Assembly: GCA_030044105.1 (NCBI GenBank)
Contig: JASHWL010000084.1
Coordinates: forward strand, 1 to 7,115
DNA length: 7,115 nucleotides
Source of the DNA: Thermoplasmata archaeon
GTDB lineage: Archaea; Thermoplasmatota; Thermoplasmata; Lutacidiplasmatales; UBA184
Direction: 5' to 3'
The first letter of the stretch is position 1, and each line of letters opens with the position of its first letter. The notes under the pieces were generated by a model, which saw nothing but the letters and a program-made list of their open reading frames with translations, made no database searches and had not been told where the DNA came from. Position numbers and translations under genes: made by a program. This document shows positions 1 through 4,463 of the stretch, piece after piece.

Positions 1-2
1 TG

Positions 3-590
3 GTCGCGGACGCGATCCGCCTCGGGATCGCGAACTACGCCGCGGTCGCCCGCCGGGTCTCCGACGACCTCGGGCTCACGCAGCGCGACGCGATCGTCGC
101 GGCCTGCCGTCGCTTCCCCCGGGGGCGCGAGGCCGCCGCGCGCGACGCGGGCGTCCGCCGGGTCCTTCGGCGCAGCCGGCTCGAGACCCGGACCCGCGTC
201 GCGGCGCTGACGCTGAGCCAGGGAGCGGAGGTCCTCGTCCGCCTCGGCGATGTCGTCGAGGAGCTGCTCGACGAGAGCCTGCTCTGCCGGGTCATCCAGG
301 TGTCCCGCGGCACGGTCGTGATCGTGGACGAGGAGTCGGTCCCCCGCGTCCTGCGCGCGCTGCGCGAGAGCCAGCTGGTCTCGATCCGGAAGAACCTCGT
401 GGAGGTCGCCGTCACCAGCCCCGAGACGATCGAGGAGACGCCGGGGCTCCTGCGGCACCTCGCCGGCGTCCTCGCGGCGCAGGGGATCAACATCGTCGAG
501 GCGCTCTCGTGCTACACGGACACGATCTTCCTCCTGCACGACGAGGACCTGACGCCCGCCCTGGGGGCGCTCACCAGCGCCCTTCAGTGA
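3..590 (+). CDS. ACT-domain protein, 5'-truncated by window edge
   Basis: The frame is open from the first complete codon at base 3 to TGA at 588-590, giving 195 residues with the true start outside the window. An ATG- or GTG-led reading from 300 would be artificially short, because coding-like protein continues upstream. Residues about 1-95 are helical and charged and include an LGIANYAAVARRVSDDLG segment, reminiscent of a small helical or HTH-like module. Residues about 100-195 look like an ACT fold: a strand GTVVIVD, a helix, a strand KNLVEVAVTSPE, then the typical ETPGLLRHLAGVLAAQGINI core followed by the strand DTIFLLHDED. ACT domains usually bind amino acids or other small ligands and regulate the enzyme or regulator they belong to. 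The order resembles archaeal stand-alone helical+ACT proteins of unknown function (DUF7523-like, from memory). No catalytic domain is seen. The ligand and role cannot be read from the sequence. The next gene lies 90 bp downstream on the same strand. Confidence 0.85.
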   Translation, partial: VADAIRLGIANYAAVARRVSDDLGLTQRDAIVAACRRFPRGREAAARDAGVRRVLRRSRLETRTRVAALTLSQGAEVLVRLGDVVEELLDESLLCRVIQVSRGTVVIVDEESVPRVLRALRESQLVSIRKNLVEVAVTSPETIEETPGLLRHLAGVLAAQGINIVEALSCYTDTIFLLHDEDLTPALGALTSALQ

Positions 591-619
591 ATGCCCGCGC
601 CCGGCGGCGGAACCCTCCC

Positions 620-637
620 GCCTCGGGACCCCGAGGC
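620..637 (+). repeat. perfect 7-bp GC hairpin between two genes
   Basis: GCCTCGG, loop GACC, then CCGAGGC forms a perfect 7-bp stem with a four-base loop between the stop of the ACT gene (590) and the preferred start of the next gene (681). No T-run follows, so it is not a convincing terminator. It could be an intercistronic RNA structure or chance in GC-rich DNA. If the downstream gene really began at ATG 591, this would be coding. Confidence 0.35.
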
Positions 638-680
638 CTCCGACAGGCTCACGACCCGGCGTCGGTACGCCCCCCGAGCC

Positions 681-1850
681 ATGCCCAGCCCCCGAGCGCG
701 GTCGGCCGAGGAGGCGCTGGCCGACGCCGTGCTGGACCGGGCCCTGGGGCTGCGCCGCGGGCAGCGCCTCGCGATCGTCAGCTGGGACCACGCGCTGCCC
801 TGGTCCCGTCGTCTGGTCGAGGGCGCGTACCGCCGGGGGGTGATCCCGAGCCTCCTGCTCCACGACGAGGCGACCTTCTTCGCCGTGCTGTCGACCGCGG
901 GAGCCGGTGCGATCGGTGGCGGCGGGCTCCCCCCGGTCGACGCGGTGGTCCGCCTCGAAGGACCGGCCGACTTCCCCCGGCTCCTCGGGCTCCCGGCCCC
1001 GGCGCTCGACGCGCTCCGGACCGTCCTCCGGCCGTCGCGGTACCCCGGCGTCGGACGGGTGCGCACGCTCCGCCTCCGGGTCGCGGACGCTTCCCCCGTC
1101 GCCGCCGAGCGTTACGGGGTGGACCTCGCGCACTGGCGGGCGGAGCTCGTGCGGGGCAGCCTGGTGCCTCCTCGGCAGCTCGCGGCCCTGGGCCGGGCCC
1201 TGTCCCGGCAGCGTCGGGGGGGACGCCACGTCCGGATCCGGCACGCGAACGGCACCGACCTCACGCTGGAGCTCGCTCCCCCACCCGCCGGGGTCGAGAC
1301 CGGCGTGCCGCCGCGCCACGGTGAGGCGGAGCTGCCGGCGGGCCGCTGGCGGTGCCCGGTCGTCCCGGGCTCGGCCGAAGGGATCTTCGAAACGAACCGC
1401 CCCGCGTACGATCGTTTCGCGGCCGACCCGCGCGCGCTCCTCGGACGGTTCCGATTCGGCGACGGGCGGCTCCGGGAGTTCGAGAGCGACCGGGGCGCCC
1501 AGGCGTTCGCCGCGTTCGCGGGGACCGGCAAAGGCCGGGTCCGAGTCCACGCGCTCACGGTGGGGCTGAACCCGGCTCTCGCGCGCGCCCCCGAGATCCT
1601 GGACCTCGCCGCCGGCACGGTCACGCTCGAGGTCCGGGACGCGACCCCGCGCGGCCGGCTCCCGCGCTTCGTCTTCCCCGCCTCGCTCGCGGGCGCGGAC
1701 GTCGAGATCGACGGACGTCCCTGGATCCGGGAGGGGGCGCTCCCCGCCCGCGCTTCGGCCTCGCCCGTCAGCCGTCGAGCCGGTCGGCGAGCGCCCGGAC
1801 CATCGCGTGCGCGTGCCCGAGGTGACGCGTCGAGATCTGCTCGACGTTGA
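681..1850 (+). CDS. M29-like aminopeptidase-fold protein, metal ligands apparently lost
   Basis: This encodes 389 residues from ATG 681. An in-frame ATG at 591 directly abuts the previous stop (TGAATG), but it would add only 30 Pro/Arg-rich residues, so 681 is preferred; no Shine-Dalgarno or TATA box settles it. Residues 11-60 match the start of M29/AmpS-type aminopeptidases: a helix, then GLRRGQRLAIVSW, then a helix and RRGVIPSLLL. The later core is recognisable too: an ELPAGRWRCPVVPGSAEG segment at 217-234, then LTVGLNP (292-298) and AGTVTLEV (311-318). In active M29 enzymes these segments normally read PxGEV, ElgiGtNP and GTxHiaiG and carry metal-binding Glu and His. Here the matching positions appear to be Arg222, Ala291 and Thr315. 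It may therefore be a non-catalytic or repurposed homologue; my alignment is by eye. Residues 363-389 are an Arg-rich tail encoded antisense to the end of the convergent reductase gene. Probably cytoplasmic, since no signal peptide is seen. It may be co-transcribed with the ACT gene. Confidence 0.72.
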   Translation: MPSPRARSAEEALADAVLDRALGLRRGQRLAIVSWDHALPWSRRLVEGAYRRGVIPSLLLHDEATFFAVLSTAGAGAIGGGGLPPVDAVVRLEGPADFPRLLGLPAPALDALRTVLRPSRYPGVGRVRTLRLRVADASPVAAERYGVDLAHWRAELVRGSLVPPRQLAALGRALSRQRRGGRHVRIRHANGTDLTLELAPPPAGVETGVPPRHGEAELPAGRWRCPVVPGSAEGIFETNRPAYDRFAADPRALLGRFRFGDGRLREFESDRGAQAFAAFAGTGKGRVRVHALTVGLNPALARAPEILDLAAGTVTLEVRDATPRGRLPRFVFPASLAGADVEIDGRPWIREGALPARASASPVSRRAGRRAPGPSRARARGDASRSARR

Positions 1851-2682
1851 CGCCGAGCCGGACGTCCACGCCCTCGTCGCGGGTCCGGGAGCGGACCGTG
1901 TCCCACACCTCGAGGGCGTGCGCGACGGTGCGCGCCGCCGCGCCCCCCTCATCGCCCTCCAGGATCGCCCGCTCCGCGGCCTCGGGGACGTCCGCGCCGA
2001 GCCACCGGACGAACTCCGCGTCCTGCTCGTCGACCAGCGGCGCGAAGCTCAGGAGCACCGGCGCCGGCGCGAGGGACGCCTGGCGGCAGAGGAGGTCGTA
2101 CTGCTGGATCATCCGGAACGCGGCGTCCGCATCGAACACGATCTGCGTCGTGAAGAGCGCCGCACCGGCCCGCGTCTTCGCCAGCATGCGATGGGCCTCG
2201 CCCTCGCGCTGCGGGATCGCGATGTTCCCGATCAGACCCCCCGCGGCGTCGAGCACGGGGCGGCAGATGCGGTCGGCCTCGGTGACCGCCGGCCCCGGGT
2301 ACGGGATGTAGCGGCTGGTCCCGCCGACCAGGACGACGTGGTGGAGCCCCGCGGCGACCGTCTCCCGGGCCCACGCCTCAAGGGCCGCCGGGCTCGGAAG
2401 GTGCGCGACGACCTTGTTCACGAGCGCCTCCCGATCCGTTCGCTCGGCCAGCGTCCGAGCGAACCCGCGCGGATCGGCGCTCCGGTAGAGCGGCCGGCCC
2501 TCGTGGTTCTCATCGACGAGCTCCGGGACATCGAGCGCGTCGATTCTCGGCACATCGCGGACGAGCTCCGCGACCGCGTCGACCGTCGCCGCGGCGCGGG
2601 CCGGACTGCCCCGGGCCGTGGGCGGCACCGGCTCGAAGAAGAGAGGAGTGCCGGCGAGGGCCTCCCGGAGAGGATGGGGCAT
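1768..2682 (-). CDS. methylenetetrahydrofolate reductase-like protein (mycobacterial type)
   Basis: This encodes 304 residues from ATG at 2682-2680 to TGA at 1770-1768 on the minus strand. The open frame continues upstream, but only as the antisense of the next gene and without conserved-looking protein, so the ATG is the start. Residues 14-21 (LFFEPVPP) match the first strand of MetF-type TIM barrels (FEFFPP); Glu17 corresponds to the catalytic acid that protonates N5 of the folate. Later barrel segments include HHVVLVGGTSRY (114-125), GGLIGNIAIPQREGEAHR (148-165), ALFTTQIVFDAD (175-186) and a PVLLSFAP strand (208-215). These fit the flavin-independent mycobacterial class best. The expected reaction is reduction of methylene- to methyl-tetrahydrofolate, or a pterin analogue, feeding methionine synthesis. 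Length is normal for the class. It is divergent from the CARF regulator gene and overlaps the 3' end of the upstream plus-strand gene by 83 bp. Whether it acts on folate or methanopterin cannot be told. Confidence 0.82.
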   Translation of the reverse strand: MPHPLREALAGTPLFFEPVPPTARGSPARAAATVDAVAELVRDVPRIDALDVPELVDENHEGRPLYRSADPRGFARTLAERTDREALVNKVVAHLPSPAALEAWARETVAAGLHHVVLVGGTSRYIPYPGPAVTEADRICRPVLDAAGGLIGNIAIPQREGEAHRMLAKTRAGAALFTTQIVFDADAAFRMIQQYDLLCRQASLAPAPVLLSFAPLVDEQDAEFVRWLGADVPEAAERAILEGDEGGAAARTVAHALEVWDTVRSRTRDEGVDVRLGVNVEQISTRHLGHAHAMVRALADRLDG

Positions 2683-2720
2683 CGCTGAGGGTCGCTCCGC
2701 GGCGGTCGGGACCGGCTGGG

Positions 2721-2739
2721 CGCTAAATCGTTTCTTCGT
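2721..2739 (-). promoter_or_regulatory. AT island, probable TATA promoter for the reductase (maybe bidirectional)
   Basis: This is the only AT-rich patch in the 165-bp divergent region. On the minus strand it reads GAAACGATTTAG, an archaeal BRE-plus-TATA-like element centred about 44 nt upstream of the reductase ATG. It predicts transcription starting near 2700 and a leader of about 18 nt. On the plus strand the same patch could serve the CARF gene, giving a leader of about 100 nt that carries the neighbouring repeats. No Shine-Dalgarno is evident for either gene. Confidence 0.45.
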
Positions 2740-2743
2740 CCGG

Positions 2744-2790
2744 GCGCGCTTGCAGGGAGCGCAAGGCGCGCACGCCGGAGGCAAGCGCGC
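2744..2790. repeat. three copies of GCAAG(G)CGCGC, candidate operator
   Basis: GCGCGCTTGC (2744-2753) and GCAAGCGCGC (2781-2790) form a perfect 10-bp inverted repeat with a 27-bp spacer. A third copy with one extra G, GCAAGGCGCGC, lies at 2761-2771, so the two plus-strand copies are spaced 20 bp apart, about two helical turns. The 2744 and 2761 copies also make a dyad with a 7-bp spacer. The cluster lies between the AT island and the start of the CARF regulator, where an autoregulatory operator would be expected. That it binds this regulator is inference. Confidence 0.5.
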
Positions 2791-2847
2791 GGATCGGCCG
2801 ACCGACGGCGGGGCCAACCTCAAGCCGAGGGCGGAACTCCGGCGGCC

Positions 2848-3654
2848 GTGCCCGTCCGTCGTCCCCCGGTCCGTCGCGCGACCGGCCTCGGGGATCCTCG
2901 GTCGCGGGTCCACGTCGTCCCGGTCGGCTTCGAGGTCGAGCGGATCACCGAACCGATCGAGCGGGAGCGGGCGGACCGCGTCTACCTCGTCACCCGGCCC
3001 GAGCCGGACGCGGCCCGGTCGTTCGTCGAGGAGGTCGAGCGGCGCCTGACGCGGGTCCCCTGGCCGCTCGACGTCCGGATCGTGCGGACCGAGCTCTGGG
3101 ACACCTTCGAGGTCGTCGCCGCGTACCGGCGGATCTTCGAGGCGGAGGGCCGGGTCGCCCGGCGCGCGCCCGGCGTGCTCCCCCTCCGCGTGAACGTCTC
3201 GACCGGGACGAAGATCACGGCGATCGCCGGGACGCTGGCCTGCATGCTCTGGAACGGCGAGCCGTACTACGTGCAGGTCTCGCGTTCCTGGTACTCCGAC
3301 CGACCCCCCCGGGCACGCGCCGTCCACGACACCGTGGAGCGGGTCGACCCGGTGCACGTCTACGAGCTCCGGGCGCCCGCACCCGAGCTCGTGGAGGTGC
3401 TCGAGGCCCTGGCCCGGCGCGGCGGATCGCTCCGGAAGCGGGAGCTCCTTCGGGAGCTCGGCCTCGATGGGCCGGCCGGGGACGGCGGCCGCGCGCTCTC
3501 TCCCCAGGCCCAGCACGGCCGGCTGGCCCGCCGGCTCGAGCCGCTCGAGGTCCGCTGGGGGTTCGTCGCCACGGACGCCCGGGGACCGAGAGCGCGCGTG
3601 CGGCTCACGGAGCAGGGGCGCGTCGCGCTCACGCTGTTCGGGCGCGCTCCGTAG
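2848..3654 (+). CDS. CARF-domain winged-helix regulator (HFX_2341/DUF6293-like)
   Basis: This encodes 268 residues from GTG 2848, the only usable in-frame start before the conserved region; the first 20 residues are Arg/Pro-rich and poorly supported. The N-terminal domain, residues 21-165, is Rossmann-like: VHVVPVGFEVERI, then DRVYLVTR, then DVRIVRTELWD, then the motif VNVSTGTK (115-122) followed by a hydrophobic helix and a YYVQV strand. An Asn-hydrophobic-Ser/Thr-x-Gly-Thr-Lys segment before such a helix is the signature of CARF domains, which bind cyclic oligoadenylates or other nucleotides. Residues about 169-265 look like a winged helix: ELVEVLEALARRGG, a recognition-helix region through HGRLARRLEPL, then a wing ending RVRLTEQGRVALTLFG. 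The product is likely a cytoplasmic ligand-responsive DNA-binding protein. No CRISPR locus is present in the window. It is divergent from the reductase gene and sits next to the GCAAG(G)CGCGC repeats. The ligand and targets are unknown. Confidence 0.83.
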   Translation: MPVRRPPVRRATGLGDPRSRVHVVPVGFEVERITEPIERERADRVYLVTRPEPDAARSFVEEVERRLTRVPWPLDVRIVRTELWDTFEVVAAYRRIFEAEGRVARRAPGVLPLRVNVSTGTKITAIAGTLACMLWNGEPYYVQVSRSWYSDRPPRARAVHDTVERVDPVHVYELRAPAPELVEVLEALARRGGSLRKRELLRELGLDGPAGDGGRALSPQAQHGRLARRLEPLEVRWGFVATDARGPRARVRLTEQGRVALTLFGRAP

Positions 3655-3977
3655 TCTCACGCATTTCACGTGATTCACGTTTAGAGCCTGAAATACCCCG
3701 CGCGCGTAGCGTCGCTCGTGGACGCGAGCATGGGTCCGACCGGCCCGGGCGCGGGGTCGCCCGACGGTCGCACCGGGGCGCCCGGAGTGCACCAGACGGC
3801 CGATCGGCCGTGGCCTACCGGAGCGCCGAACGTCCCCGGCCTCGATGCGGGCCGGGGAGCGTCCTCTCCGTTCGAGCCCCCGGCGGGGCCGCGTCGCCCC
3901 CGACGGCGGGGACGCGCCCCGGCGGACCCGGCCCGGGGACCCCCGAACCGATAAGCTCGGACGGCCGTGCGCCGTCC
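3655..3977 (+). other. 323-bp intergenic region, no convincing gene
   Basis: The left end (3657-3697) holds the TCACG array and a TATA-like box; the right end holds the promoter of the next gene. Between them the DNA is GC-rich. A GTG frame at 3718-3954 would encode 78 residues of Pro/Gly/Arg-rich, compositionally biased peptide with no recognisable motif. Its GTG nevertheless sits about 26 nt after the TATA-like box, so a short leaderless ORF or a non-coding transcript is possible. A 16-bp perfect palindrome (ACGGCCGATCGGCCGT) lies at 3796-3811; such palindromes are expected now and then at this GC content. I find no tRNA, SRP RNA or RNase P signature. Confidence 0.6.
3657..3697 (+). promoter_or_regulatory. 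TCACG tandem array next to TATA-like box
   Basis: Three head-to-tail 9-mers occur without gaps: TCACGCATT (3657), TCACGTGAT (3666) and TCACGTTTA (3675). They also create overlapping dyads: TCACGTGA (3666-3673) and ACGTGA-T-TCACGT (3668-3680). An AT-rich CTGAAATACC follows at 3688-3697 and could be a TATA box initiating near 3718. The patch stands out sharply from the GC-rich surroundings. It looks like a transcription-factor site upstream of a promoter; a role in termination of the CARF gene is an alternative. Confidence 0.45.
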
Positions 3978-3978
3978 G
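3949..3978 (+). promoter_or_regulatory. leaderless promoter of the 161-aa protein gene
   Basis: CGATAAG at 3949-3955 is a TATA-like element centred about 26 nt before GTG 3978, the spacing expected when transcription starts at the initiation codon. CGGACGG (3958-3964) and CCGTCCG (3972-3978) form a 7-bp inverted repeat between the TATA box and the start, a possible operator or chance. This promoter decides the choice of GTG 3978 over the longer reading from 3810. Confidence 0.5.
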
Positions 3979-4463
3979 TGCCCCTGCGCCCCCCGAGAGG
4001 CCTCTTCGCGCTCGTCCGCCAGGGCATCACCATCGGAGCCGACTACGGGATCCGGTCGGTCGAGACGCTGCTCGCGGTCGCCCAGACGATCGAGGAGTCG
4101 GTGTACGAACCCGGGTCGCTGCGCCGCATCCCGGGGGGACTCGCATTCGCGCTCGACAACCCGCCGCTCCGGGTGGGCGCCTTCGCCCGGGTCCGCATCC
4201 TCGTCGACGGCGAGGCGATCCCTTCCGAGCGGGTCCGGCTCCGGCCGGGCCCGGGCCACGCGTGGCGGACCGCGGCGGACGTCACCTCCGAGGCGACGTA
4301 CGACCTCGGCCCCGGGGACCGGACGGAGTTCGAGATCGAGACCGCCGCGCCGACCGGTCCCGGACGGACCCGCGTCCGGATCGAGTTCGAGGCGCCGGCG
4401 ATCCCGCCCACCGTGTGGTGCGAGCTCCGCGACACGCTTCCGGCGCTCGGGGCCGCGCCGTGA
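3978..4463 (+). CDS. protein of unknown function, partner of the glucosidase
   Basis: This encodes 161 residues from GTG 3978. An upstream in-frame start at 3810 would add 56 Pro/Gly/Arg-rich residues that look non-coding. I do not recognise the family. Residues about 7-42 form an amphipathic helical region (LFALVRQGITIGADYGIRSV, then ETLLAVAQTIEESVYE). From residue 48 on the sequence alternates short strands and turns: GGLAFALDNPP, ARVRILVDGE, TEFEIETAAP, RTRVRIEFEAP, TVWCELRDTL. This fits a small immunoglobulin-like or other beta-sandwich domain. There is no signal peptide, lipobox or clear membrane helix, so it is probably cytoplasmic. Its stop overlaps the start of the next gene as GTGA, which implies coupled translation and a shared job in polysaccharide breakdown, for example substrate binding or complex assembly. 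That role is inference from position only. Confidence 0.75.
   Translation: MPLRPPRGLFALVRQGITIGADYGIRSVETLLAVAQTIEESVYEPGSLRRIPGGLAFALDNPPLRVGAFARVRILVDGEAIPSERVRLRPGPGHAWRTAADVTSEATYDLGPGDRTEFEIETAAPTGPGRTRVRIEFEAPAIPPTVWCELRDTLPALGAAP

Noticed and set aside
591..680. N-terminal extension of the M29-like gene from ATG 591
   Set aside because: The 30 extra residues are Pro/Arg/Gly-rich, contain a hairpin at the DNA level and precede the first family-like helix; translational coupling through TGAATG remains possible.
2683..3792. Upstream extension of the reductase frame on the minus strand
   Set aside because: It is antisense to the CARF gene, low in recognisable protein features, and the MTHFR fold begins right after ATG 2682.
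3796..3811. 16-bp perfect palindrome ACGGCCGATCGGCCGT
   Set aside because: A palindrome of this length is not surprising in several kilobases of very GC-rich DNA, and it has no clear relation to a start site.
3867..3890. GTTCGAGCC, resembling a tRNA T-loop
   Set aside because: The flanking bases do not pair into a T-stem and no acceptor, D or anticodon arms can be drawn.
3845..4459. Longer glucosidase reading starting at 3845
   Set aside because: The added region is an out-of-frame reading of the 161-aa gene, Arg/Pro-rich; the GTGA overlap at 4460 is the natural start.
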